NCBI GenBank assembly: GCA_021769555.1
Contig: JAETSR010000006.1
Span: forward strand, 1 to 64,000
Direction: 5' to 3'
Source of the DNA: Clostridiaceae bacterium
Lineage (GTDB): Bacteria; Bacillota; Clostridia; Oscillospirales; Acutalibacteraceae
DNA length: 64,000 nt
Part shown: positions 32,363 to 40,026 of the stretch, in pieces
Position numbering within the stretch: the stretch's first letter is position 1
How the letters are laid out: each line of letters starts with the position of its first letter
Notes under the pieces: model-generated
Told to the model about the DNA's origin: nothing
Seen by the model: only the letters and a program-made list of their open reading frames with translations
The model's database searches: none
Made by a program: the position numbers and the translations under genes

Positions 32363-34033
32363 TTAGTACCCCAGGTTCGCGTCTATCACCGAGCCGTCGA
32401 TGGCGTTTATGGCAATAAGCGTGCCGCTGTTTTCATCCATCTGGTACTCCTCGCTGTACGCCGAGGCCTTGCCCTCGAAGCTCCATACAGGAACTATCAG
32501 GCCGGTATCAAAGCTGTCCTTTTCGCTTATGCGGGAATAGCTCAGGCGCACCCGGTCGACCTCCGCCTTATACTCATAATCGCTGTCCGCCAGCACCATC
32601 GGGACCATCTGCTCAAATATTTCCTTGACTTCATCAAACCCCTTGAGGGAGGTGCCCTCCACAACTGTTTCGGTTATCTCAAGGGGGGCGTTGTACTGGA
32701 AGCCTATAATGCCCCTGTCGTTTATGCGTATCTCTATGCTCTCACCGGGCCACATCTGCTTGCGGTTTGGGTTGCTGCTGTCCGCGCCGATTACGAACTT
32801 TGCCCCGCTGGACTGTGTAAGCATAACTCCGTCCAGCTCCCGGTTGTAACGGAGGATATATGAAACATCATATAAAAAATCTGTTCCAACTCCGTCTCCG
32901 CCCAGAAGCTCGCTGTATTTACCGCCTTCGCTGAACTTGAAATCAGTAAGGCCGAGCTTATTCAGCAGCTCCTCCGCTTTCGCCTGGGCCTCCTCCTGGC
33001 TGAAGCTTATATCCGTTTTATCAATGGGTTTGAACGTGAAGCTGTCTTCCAGGACATAGCTATTGGTGATAACCGGGGTGGGCACACCCTTTTTCTGCCA
33101 GAAGCTGTCTAAGTTCTGGCCCAGCCCCATCTCTCTTGAGGTAAACGAAGGGTTCAGCGCGGTATCCTCTACTATTACCCCGCCCATATGCTTATAGAAC
33201 CTCAGGTTGTCATAGTAGGCAATTTTGTTGCTGTAGTCGGCGTTATTCTGCACCACCAGCCTCCGGTAGTGGCCGTCGCTGCCGTCGGAGGCGCTGTCAA
33301 ACAAAGCGTCACCTTCATCGTCACACAGCGCCAGCCCTGACTCATAGCTCTCCGGGTCGGACTCGTAAAGCTCCCGGTAAAGATGGATTTTGTAGTCGGT
33401 GGGGTAGTCTGCAAAGTTCACTTCATCGGGGGCAGTTTCGTACTCCTCCTGGCGCTCGTCTATATCACTTTGCGTCATCTGGCGGTAATCCTCTATGCTG
33501 GCGTTCACCTCCTCCTCGGTGGGTCGGTACTCCTCCTCGAGATTCGGGTCACTCAGCATCTGTCTTTCCTGGGCAGCATACTCCTCTACCGACTGCCTGA
33601 GAAAGTTTATATCAGCCTCAATATCCTTTTTGGTGCGTACGCTCAGAGCCTTGCCGTCAAACAGCTCCACGTCCCCGCAGAGCTCCGCCCGCACCTTGTC
33701 GAGAAGCTCCTGGTCGATGGGCTTCTGCCGCACGCGGTAAATCGACAGCTTGTCAACTCCCGGCAGGTCAACCTGTGCGTCAACCTCCACATTAACTTTT
33801 AGATTTGGCCTGTCTATAGTGGTCTTATATGTCTCTGTCTTTTTAGCGTCCTCAATAAGCTCCTCGGCGTCTACCCGGCTCTCGCCGCCGCTCTCGGCCC
33901 CCTCTGATATGAGCTTGTCCATATCCTTATTGGCGATTATGGAGCCCTCCGGGTTTTCCTGGCAGGCCGGGAGAGTGAGAAGCAGCGCCGCGCACAGGGC
34001 TGCCGCAAGCTTTTTCATTGTCCTTTTTCGCAT
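32363..34033 (-). CDS. Lipoprotein of the two-component operon (possibly DUF6034-like)
   Basis: A 556-residue lipoprotein: basic N terminus, hydrophobic core and lipobox LPAC (C24). The mature part is acidic, with an alpha-helical region (about residues 120-230, many Glu/Asp/Arg) and a beta-rich C-terminal half. Its last segment (SGTLIAINAIDGSVIDANLG) resembles the end of PepSY/YycH-like regulatory lipoproteins. From memory it may belong to DUF6034, but I am not certain. I chose the ATG at 34033, seven bases after AGGAGG. It is encoded ahead of the response regulator and kinase, so it may be their extracytoplasmic sensor or output. Confidence 0.75.
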   Translation of the reverse strand: MRKRTMKKLAAALCAALLLTLPACQENPEGSIIANKDMDKLISEGAESGGESRVDAEELIEDAKKTETYKTTIDRPNLKVNVEVDAQVDLPGVDKLSIYRVRQKPIDQELLDKVRAELCGDVELFDGKALSVRTKKDIEADINFLRQSVEEYAAQERQMLSDPNLEEEYRPTEEEVNASIEDYRQMTQSDIDERQEEYETAPDEVNFADYPTDYKIHLYRELYESDPESYESGLALCDDEGDALFDSASDGSDGHYRRLVVQNNADYSNKIAYYDNLRFYKHMGGVIVEDTALNPSFTSREMGLGQNLDSFWQKKGVPTPVITNSYVLEDSFTFKPIDKTDISFSQEEAQAKAEELLNKLGLTDFKFSEGGKYSELLGGDGVGTDFLYDVSYILRYNRELDGVMLTQSSGAKFVIGADSSNPNRKQMWPGESIEIRINDRGIIGFQYNAPLEITETVVEGTSLKGFDEVKEIFEQMVPMVLADSDYEYKAEVDRVRLSYSRISEKDSFDTGLIVPVWSFEGKASAYSEEYQMDENSGTLIAINAIDGSVIDANLGY

Positions 34034-34058
34034 ATATAGTCCTCCTGTCACTTAGTTT

Positions 34059-34088
34059 ATTGTATCATAACAGGAAGAACATCATCAA
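34059..34088 (-). promoter_or_regulatory. Promoter of the lipoprotein/two-component operon
   Basis: On the minus strand, TTGATG (34083-34088) and TACAAT (34059-34064) with an 18-base spacer. The -35 box is part of the second TTGATGATGTT unit, so a regulator bound there would contact RNA polymerase directly. Confidence 0.6.
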
Positions 34089-34118
34089 GTATTCAGGGAA
34101 ACATCATCAAAATGTAAA
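34078..34118 (-). repeat. 35-base regulatory repeat, copy 2, with 22-base tandem
   Basis: The 35-base element spans 34084-34118 (34 of 35 identical to 30249-30283). Within this region the 11-mer AACATCATCAA occurs at 34078-34088 and 34100-34110, exactly two helical turns apart, overlapping the -35 box. Confidence 0.75.
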
Positions 34119-34139
34119 TCTTGGGATAATTATATCTCC

Positions 34140-37100
34140 TTACATGAGGAACTTCCTAAGAACCTCCATCAGCAGCTCTATGTCCAGAGGCTTGGATATG
34201 TGGGCGTTCATCCCGTTTTTAAGGGCCGCCTCCTTATCCTCCTCCATGGCGTTAGCTGTCATCGCTATGATGGGCATGGATTTCACGTCCCGGCGGTTCA
34301 TGGCCCTTATGGTCTTTGTCGCCTCATAGCCGTTCATCACCGGCATCTGCACATCCATCAGTACCGCGTCATAGTAGCCCTCCTCCGAGCGCTCCATCAT
34401 GGACACCGCGTCTGTGCCGTCGGGGGCGGCCTCTATCACGAAGCCGGCCTCCTCAAGTATCACCGTGGCTATCTCCCGGTTGAGCTCATTGTCCTCAACC
34501 AGCAGGAGCCGCCTGCCCGCAAAATCGTCCCTGGTCCAGACGGCGCTCTCCGCCTCCTCCACGCCGCCGATATTGTTGGCCGCAAGCAGGGCTGACCTGA
34601 GGTCCGACATGAACAGGGGCTTGGCGCAGAAGGCTGTTACCCCGGCGTCCTTGGCCTCCTCCTCGATGTCGGTCCAATCGTAGGCTGTGAGGATGATTAT
34701 GGGCGCGTCGTTGCCCACCACGCTCCTTATCCTCCTTGCGGTCTCTATGCCGCTGGTCTCAGGCATCTGCCAGTCGATGATATAGGTGTGGTAGGGGTCG
34801 CCGTCCTCATAGGCAGACTTCGCCCTGTACACTGCCTCGCGCCCTGAGGTGGTCCACTCCGAGCGCATCCCTATGCTCCCCAGCATTTTGCTGACGCTGT
34901 CACAGACATTGAAGTCATCGTCCACCACCATGGAGCGCAGGCCTTCCAGCTCCTTTATCTCCTGGGCGCTCTTCTCCGTGTCCTGCAGCTGCAACGGTAT
35001 TCTCACAGAGAATGTGCTGCCCCTGCCCACCTCGCTCTCAACGGTTATCTCGCCGTCCATCATGTCCACAATGCTCTTGGTTATGGCCATGCCCAGCCCA
35101 GCGCCCTGTATGCCGCTTCTGGTGGCTGTGGACTCACGCTCGAAGGGCTCGAAGATATGCTCGACAAACTCCTTTGACATGCCGATTCCGTTGTCCTTGA
35201 CTATGAACACATACTCCCCCCAGCCGTGCCGGAAAGCCGGCCGCTGGGTTATCCTGAAGCTCACGGTCCCGCCCGCGGGAGTGTACTTGACGGCGTTGCC
35301 CATCAGGTTTATGAATATCTGGTTGAGCTTTAAGGGGTCCGCTATAACGTCCTCGTTTACCACCTCAAAGGTGTCTATAAACATCTCAAGCTGCTTGGAC
35401 TTCACCTGGGGCTGTATTATATTCACAAGGTTGTGCATGAGCTCGGGGATATTGCACTCCTGGGTATGTATCTGCAGCTTGCCGCTTTCTATCCTGCTCA
35501 TGTCCAGTATATCGTTGATGAGCCCCAATAAGTGGTTGCTGGATGAGAGTATCTTCTGCAGGCAGTCCTTCACCTGGTCAGTGCGCTCCATATGGCTGGC
35601 GGCTATGGTTGCAAAGCCTATTATAGCGTTCATAGGCGTCCGTATATCGTGGCTCATGTTTGACAGGAAGGTAGTCTTGGCCTGGTTCGCGTGCTGGGCC
35701 TGCATGAGGGCGTCCTGAAGGGCCTGGGTCTGCCGGCGCTTCTCCTTTTCCTGCTCGGTTATGTCCTTTGAAACTACCATGGCTATAAGGTCCCCAGTGT
35801 CCTCGTCCCTGGCCAGGAGGAAGGACTGGCGCAGACAGCAGGGCTCCGCGTCCTCTGTCTCCCCGGCCTCCCAGTAGTCCACGTCTATCTCCATGTTCCC
35901 CCGCTCGAACTGGGCTTTTAGGTAGTCAACATCCACGCTCTGCGCATAGGCCTCCCGGGACTCCGGCAGCACCTCCTGGGCCCAGCGCCTGAAGCACTCC
36001 GAGGCCCTGCACGGCGCCTTGAGCCCCACAGCCTCCAGGGCTGAGGAGGCCTTACCGTCCCTCAGCCTCAGCACATCCTGCTCTATCAGGTCGTTCGACA
36101 GGTTGCACTCAAAGGCGCTGACAGCGTTGGACATAATGGCAAGCCTGTACTGTCTTGCCTTGCGGTTGAGAACGGAGCGCTCGCGCTGCTCTCTGAGCTC
36201 CTTTCGCTTGAGCTCAGTCACGTTCTGGCGCACGTACAGCACCCTGACGGGCACGCCGTCCCGGCGTTCCAGGCAGACCACTATAAGGTGCTCCCATTCC
36301 TCCCTGCCCTTGCGGCGCACATGGCACTCGTGCACAAGGGAGTCAGTCTCTCTAAGGCTTCTCCTCAGGTTCTCCGGCTGGGAGAACTGGCGGAAAGCGG
36401 CCCTGTCCTCCTCGCCAATCACATCCGCCGCATGGGTGGGTATGACGCTCTCAGTATACTTTCCCTCCATTGGCAGGGCGGTGTTCAGCGGACCGGCTCC
36501 GGCCATATATGAGTAGCTGTCCTCGTCCAGGTCTACTATAAGGTATCTTGATGAAAACAGTATGTTTATGCCCCTGAGCACATCGCCGAAGGTCTTGTTC
36601 TCCTTCTCAAGCTTTTTTCGCTGCCTTCCCGCCCTCAGCACCAGGAAGATAACGTACAGCACGAAAAGGGCGATAAGGCATATCTCAAGCCAAATGCCCG
36701 CGCTGTTGGCCCGCCTCACCATGCCCTGGGTTATCTCCCTGGGGAAGGCCTGGACCAGCACATAGTCATACCCCGGCAGGCTGACGGCGCATATGTTGTC
36801 GATGTCGCTCTCCTTATTGCAGAAGACCGATATCCTGCCGCCCTCTTCAAAGGCTGTTCTGTTAATGCTGGCGGCTGTGCCCCGGTCAATGACGCCCGCC
36901 CCCGCCAGGTTATCCAGGAGGCTCCCCATATTTGCCCCACCGGCTGAGCTTGCGATTATGCTGCCGTCCCGATTACAGAGGTATACCTGGGCCTGCTCCC
37001 CGAAGTATGTGGCGTTAAGCATGGAGCGCATATAGTCCTCGGCGAAGTACAGCCCCAAGAACATGCCGGCAATGTCTCCATCCACCCTTATGGGCGAGAA

Positions 37101-37553
37101 GAACGCCATCATAGGCTCGCCGGTTATCCTGGACTCGGCCACGGCCTCTATGCCGCTCTCCCCGCTCATGCCCCGGGCAAAGTAGTCTCTGTCTGAGCTG
37201 TCGCTGGTACTGCCGTCTGAGGCCAGGTTAAGGCCGTCGGCGTTGGTAAAGCGGATGGCGTCGAAGGTAGTGTTGTGCTCCATCTCCCCAAGCATGACCG
37301 CGTCTATCCCGGGGTCCTCCCCGTCTGTGCTAACAAGATAGGCGCAGTTCTCTATGCGCTGCAGAGCGTTGTCAAACTCGCTGCCTATGCGCTCAGCGGT
37401 CTGCCGGGCGCAGTCCTCGGCATAGACCCTGTTCTGTTCCTGTATGCGCCTTCGGTTCTGGTCGGTATATATTGAAAAAATTATCGACACCACCGCCAGG
37501 AAAATAAAGGCGTAAGACACCGTCTGCCAGACGGGCCTGTTCCGCTGCTGCAT
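34140..37553 (-). CDS. Hybrid sensor histidine kinase with two receiver domains
   Basis: An 1137-residue hybrid kinase. The order is: membrane helix (about 10-28), a dCache-type extracytoplasmic sensor (about 30-285), a second helix (290-312) and PAS-like regions (about 330-600). HisKA follows with H635 in NMSHDIRTPM, then HATPase (about 740-860), receiver 1 with D927 in IIDWQMP, and receiver 2 with D1067 in LMDVQMP. No DNA-binding output or HPt domain is present, so signal must pass to a separate partner. It has its own promoter. Many Clostridia hybrid kinases of this type control sporulation, c-di-GMP or surface functions; the role here is unknown. Confidence 0.92.
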   Translation of the reverse strand: MQQRNRPVWQTVSYAFIFLAVVSIIFSIYTDQNRRRIQEQNRVYAEDCARQTAERIGSEFDNALQRIENCAYLVSTDGEDPGIDAVMLGEMEHNTTFDAIRFTNADGLNLASDGSTSDSSDRDYFARGMSGESGIEAVAESRITGEPMMAFFSPIRVDGDIAGMFLGLYFAEDYMRSMLNATYFGEQAQVYLCNRDGSIIASSAGGANMGSLLDNLAGAGVIDRGTAASINRTAFEEGGRISVFCNKESDIDNICAVSLPGYDYVLVQAFPREITQGMVRRANSAGIWLEICLIALFVLYVIFLVLRAGRQRKKLEKENKTFGDVLRGINILFSSRYLIVDLDEDSYSYMAGAGPLNTALPMEGKYTESVIPTHAADVIGEEDRAAFRQFSQPENLRRSLRETDSLVHECHVRRKGREEWEHLIVVCLERRDGVPVRVLYVRQNVTELKRKELREQRERSVLNRKARQYRLAIMSNAVSAFECNLSNDLIEQDVLRLRDGKASSALEAVGLKAPCRASECFRRWAQEVLPESREAYAQSVDVDYLKAQFERGNMEIDVDYWEAGETEDAEPCCLRQSFLLARDEDTGDLIAMVVSKDITEQEKEKRRQTQALQDALMQAQHANQAKTTFLSNMSHDIRTPMNAIIGFATIAASHMERTDQVKDCLQKILSSSNHLLGLINDILDMSRIESGKLQIHTQECNIPELMHNLVNIIQPQVKSKQLEMFIDTFEVVNEDVIADPLKLNQIFINLMGNAVKYTPAGGTVSFRITQRPAFRHGWGEYVFIVKDNGIGMSKEFVEHIFEPFERESTATRSGIQGAGLGMAITKSIVDMMDGEITVESEVGRGSTFSVRIPLQLQDTEKSAQEIKELEGLRSMVVDDDFNVCDSVSKMLGSIGMRSEWTTSGREAVYRAKSAYEDGDPYHTYIIDWQMPETSGIETARRIRSVVGNDAPIIILTAYDWTDIEEEAKDAGVTAFCAKPLFMSDLRSALLAANNIGGVEEAESAVWTRDDFAGRRLLLVEDNELNREIATVILEEAGFVIEAAPDGTDAVSMMERSEEGYYDAVLMDVQMPVMNGYEATKTIRAMNRRDVKSMPIIAMTANAMEEDKEAALKNGMNAHISKPLDIELLMEVLRKFLM

Positions 37554-37587
37554 AAGCTCACTCCTTCTTTTTGGGTATATCCGATTT

Positions 37588-37616
37588 ATTATACCACAGA
37601 AGAACTAAGCTTGCAA
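37588..37616 (-). promoter_or_regulatory. Sigma-A-type promoter of the hybrid kinase
   Basis: On the minus strand, TTGCAA (37611-37616) and TATAAT (37588-37593) with a 17-base spacer. AAGAAGGAG precedes the ATG. Confidence 0.6.
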
Positions 37617-37632
37617 GGGATGTATTTTGCTT

Positions 37633-37878
37633 TCAGCCTTCGTCTTTGCCGCTCCCGCTTTTAGTGTTCGTCCGCTTGCGGATAAATTCATAGTCCTCCG
37701 GCGTGAGCTCGATGACGCCGTGCCTTTTCTCAAAGCGGGCTACATGGACGCGGACAAGCTGCTCGATTTCCCTGTTTGCGGAGCGCCCGCTGTATTCCGC
37801 AATGTATTTCAGCTTGTCCATCAGTTCTTCGGGAATACGGAGCGTATATTGCGGATTGCGATAATATCCATTGGGCAT
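37633..37878 (-). CDS. Ribbon-helix-helix (Arc-like) DNA-binding protein
   Basis: An 81-residue protein with a ribbon-helix-helix core: the strand YTLRIPEELMDKLKYIA, then the helix-forming SGRSANREIEQLVRVHV. A charged tail follows, ending in KSGSGKDEG. Arc-type proteins of this size are frequent on mobile elements and in toxin-antitoxin or plasmid control loci. I chose the ATG at 37878 with GGGGAG eight bases ahead. It is divergent from the XRE regulator gene and marks one edge of the AT-richer islet. No partner toxin is visible beside it. Confidence 0.78.
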   Translation of the reverse strand: MPNGYYRNPQYTLRIPEELMDKLKYIAEYSGRSANREIEQLVRVHVARFEKRHGVIELTPEDYEFIRKRTNTKSGSGKDEG

Positions 37879-37947
37879 GATAGGCACTCCCCACCTTAAG
37901 TTATTGATGGTAAATAGTTTATCACGCAAAAAACCGCATATACCATC

Positions 37948-37977
37948 TTGACTTCTGGTAGATGTCTATATTATAAT
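37948..37977 (+). promoter_or_regulatory. XRE gene promoter with operator motif
   Basis: TTGACT (37948-37953) and TATAAT (37972-37977) with an 18-base spacer. The 10-mer ACTTCTGGTA (37951-37960) overlaps the -35 and recurs in the next promoter of the islet. TACCA/TGGTA arms flank it. Confidence 0.6.
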
Positions 37978-38028
37978 GTTGGTGACCTAATTTTACATTA
38001 AATAAACGCGAATGGGGATACGGAAAGA

Positions 38029-38304
38029 ATGGATACCTATAAACAAAATCTCGGAGCCATGCTGCGCACGCTCCGCCTGTCTAAAAACGCAACCCAGACC
38101 ACCGTTGCCGGGCTTCTGGGCATAACCCGCTCCGCCTACTCCTACTACGAGTCCGGCAAGATAATGCCCGATATGCTGTCCCTCCGGCTGCTGGCTGAAT
38201 TTTTCGGCATACCGCCACAGGATTTTTTCTATCCCGAGCTGTACGCGTGTCCTGACAATTTTAATCTTAAGGCACATAAAAAGAAACCGTCAAAAAGCAC
38301 TTGA
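38029..38304 (+). CDS. XRE-family helix-turn-helix regulator
   Basis: A 91-residue protein with a Cro/C1-type helix-turn-helix over residues 6-60 (LRTLRLSKNATQTTVAGLLG, then ITRSAYSYYESGKIMP). The short basic C-terminal tail ends in KKKPSKST. The last codons overlap the -35 box of the next promoter. The same 10-base motif lies in its own promoter and in that of the following gene, so it probably represses both. The ribosome site (GGAAAGA) is weak. It resembles small regulators of mobile or accessory loci. Confidence 0.85.
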   Translation: MDTYKQNLGAMLRTLRLSKNATQTTVAGLLGITRSAYSYYESGKIMPDMLSLRLLAEFFGIPPQDFFYPELYACPDNFNLKAHKKKPSKST

Positions 38305-38329
38305 CAGTTGCCAACTTCTGGTATATAAT
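38301..38329 (+). promoter_or_regulatory. Promoter of the exported-protein pair with operator motif
   Basis: Consensus TTGACA (38301-38306) and TATAAT (38324-38329) with a 17-base spacer. ACTTCTGGTA (38314-38323) abuts the -10. A TGCCA-N5-TGGTA dyad spans 38309-38323. Confidence 0.7.
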
Positions 38330-38358
38330 ATACTAAAATCATATTTGGAGGTATTATT

Positions 38359-39384
38359 ATGAAAAACAAAGCTGTTAGTTTGATGTTGGCCATTGTTCTC
38401 CTGCTTACTCTCACGTCCCCAAGTGCTTATGCTACAAGTTCGACCGGCACATCTATGCCACTCTCTGAACAAATCCGAAAAGAAAAAATCGATGCCCTAA
38501 TGGATGAAAGGGTATATTTTCAAATCGAGCATCCTGATGATGTTGTCGGTCTGAGCGAAATTGACGACCAACTCATGGCGTTGGGTGTTGATTTTCTAAA
38601 TGAATATGAAGTTCAGCAACTAATGCAGGATGAAATCTCTGGACAAGCTGCCCCCTACGCTTTGGTTCCGGATACATCCCCTAATAATACATGGATGACT
38701 TATACAACAAGTAACTGTTTATATAATGGAAAAAAATATAATATTCAAACTGTTGTCGTAAATCCTAAAAATAATAAATCAAAACTGGCTAATGAAGGAA
38801 ATGCGACCCTTGAGTATTCAGATAATGTCCAATTTAATCTTAGTGCCGGTGCAGTATCTTTAATAAAGCAGTTTGCGGCATACATAGGTGGTGAAGTTTC
38901 TAGTAGATTCACTGTTATAGTATCTTTAATAGACGCATTAAAAGCGTCTATTAGCGATTTACAAACGGTATCTATTGTGAAATGTCCAATGATATCTTAC
39001 ACCTATGATATAAAGTTATCTGCAACCTTTGAGTTTTGCCGGTTGGAAAATGAACCGGACTCAAGACAAATTTTAACACATATTAGCACTAAGGCTATCG
39101 GCGGTATTACAGCAGTTATGAACGGAGGAAATTACCGCCGTCAGGGTTCTTTGGGAGCTTGGGAAAATTACGGACAGATAACCTATTCTGGGCGCGTCTA
39201 TGCTTACCCGGGGTATGATTATTCTGGTTTTCCAGAAGTTTCTCCAGCAATTTATGGCCATGTAAATGGGAAGATAGTAAAATCGTGTGTATCTTCTATG
39301 GATATATATGGCCCGAACGATAAAACCGATAAAGATTTGTCTATCACATTTACTGTACCTAATAATATGCTCGATTGTGAATGA
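38359..39384 (+). CDS. Unrecognised secreted protein of the islet
   Basis: A 341-residue protein I do not recognise. It has a signal peptide cut after about residue 26 (SAYA). A charged helical region follows (about 38-95), then a mostly beta-type body with a hydrophobic amphipathic stretch near residues 155-195. There are four cysteines in the mature part and one next to the end (LDCE). Codon use is markedly more AT-rich than in the flanking genes, suggesting transfer. A strong GGAGG site precedes the ATG. The stop overlaps the next gene's ATG (ATGA), so the two act together. An immune, bacteriocin-like or surface role is possible but unsupported. Confidence 0.7.
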   Translation: MKNKAVSLMLAIVLLLTLTSPSAYATSSTGTSMPLSEQIRKEKIDALMDERVYFQIEHPDDVVGLSEIDDQLMALGVDFLNEYEVQQLMQDEISGQAAPYALVPDTSPNNTWMTYTTSNCLYNGKKYNIQTVVVNPKNNKSKLANEGNATLEYSDNVQFNLSAGAVSLIKQFAAYIGGEVSSRFTVIVSLIDALKASISDLQTVSIVKCPMISYTYDIKLSATFEFCRLENEPDSRQILTHISTKAIGGITAVMNGGNYRRQGSLGAWENYGQITYSGRVYAYPGYDYSGFPEVSPAIYGHVNGKIVKSCVSSMDIYGPNDKTDKDLSITFTVPNNMLDCE

Positions 39385-39971
39385 AAAGAAAACTCATTCT
39401 CTCAACCAAAGTTGCACTGGTTTTGCTTGCCGTCGTTGCCTTGTTGATACTATCAACCCCATTTGATGTTTCCCTCCTTTTTTGCGGACTCTCATGGAAT
39501 AACCCGGATATTGTCGACGATTTCATCGACACCCAAGGCCAGCATATTCGTATTGTTCAGGCTACATCTGATGGCAAGAGCGTACTTTTGAAACTACGAG
39601 AGACTCCCTTCAGAATATGGCTCACAGACGAAAAATCCTGTGCCGGGGAAGACGGTTTACCCATCAGTTGCTTAACTCACACTTCCACTCCCAAGGCCAC
39701 CAGCTATCTATCCCCCGGTGGTCACTGGGTTTTTGGGTCCCAGGTTTGGGAAATCAGAGTCTATCTTTTTGCGGATGAGGCCGAGTATTTAGTAAACATA
39801 CCGGATTCGATACTGCACCCCAATCAGACTGCAGAGGTCAGGCAGTACAACTCGGCGTATGTAGTCAAGATACATTCCTATGAGCAGGCAGAGGATAACG
39901 GAATATCTCCACATGCCATGGACACTGTGCGGGATATATATGACTTGCTCGCTAAACAGTACTCACAGTAA
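39381..39971 (+). CDS. Unrecognised membrane-anchored protein of the islet
   Basis: A 196-residue protein I do not recognise. A basic N terminus (MKRKLI) leads into one hydrophobic helix (about residues 8-33), followed by a soluble, probably extracytoplasmic domain of about 160 residues. It is translationally coupled to the secreted protein upstream (four-base overlap) and ends 18 bases before a strong terminator. Base composition is lower in GC than the neighbouring housekeeping genes. Accessory or immunity partner of the secreted protein is one option, with no direct evidence. Confidence 0.68.
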   Translation: MKRKLILSTKVALVLLAVVALLILSTPFDVSLLFCGLSWNNPDIVDDFIDTQGQHIRIVQATSDGKSVLLKLRETPFRIWLTDEKSCAGEDGLPISCLTHTSTPKATSYLSPGGHWVFGSQVWEIRVYLFADEAEYLVNIPDSILHPNQTAEVRQYNSAYVVKIHSYEQAEDNGISPHAMDTVRDIYDLLAKQYSQ

Positions 39972-39988
39972 TAAGAATGATATATCAT

Positions 39989-40021
39989 AAGAGACTGCCT
40001 TTCCCCGGGCAGTCTCTTTTT
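39989..40021 (+). terminator. Strong terminator ending the islet
   Basis: An eleven-pair stem, AAGAGACTGCC with GGCAGTCTCTT, is followed by a T run (40017-40021). It lies just before the converging ftsK stop. Confidence 0.85.
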
Positions 40022-40026
40022 GACAG

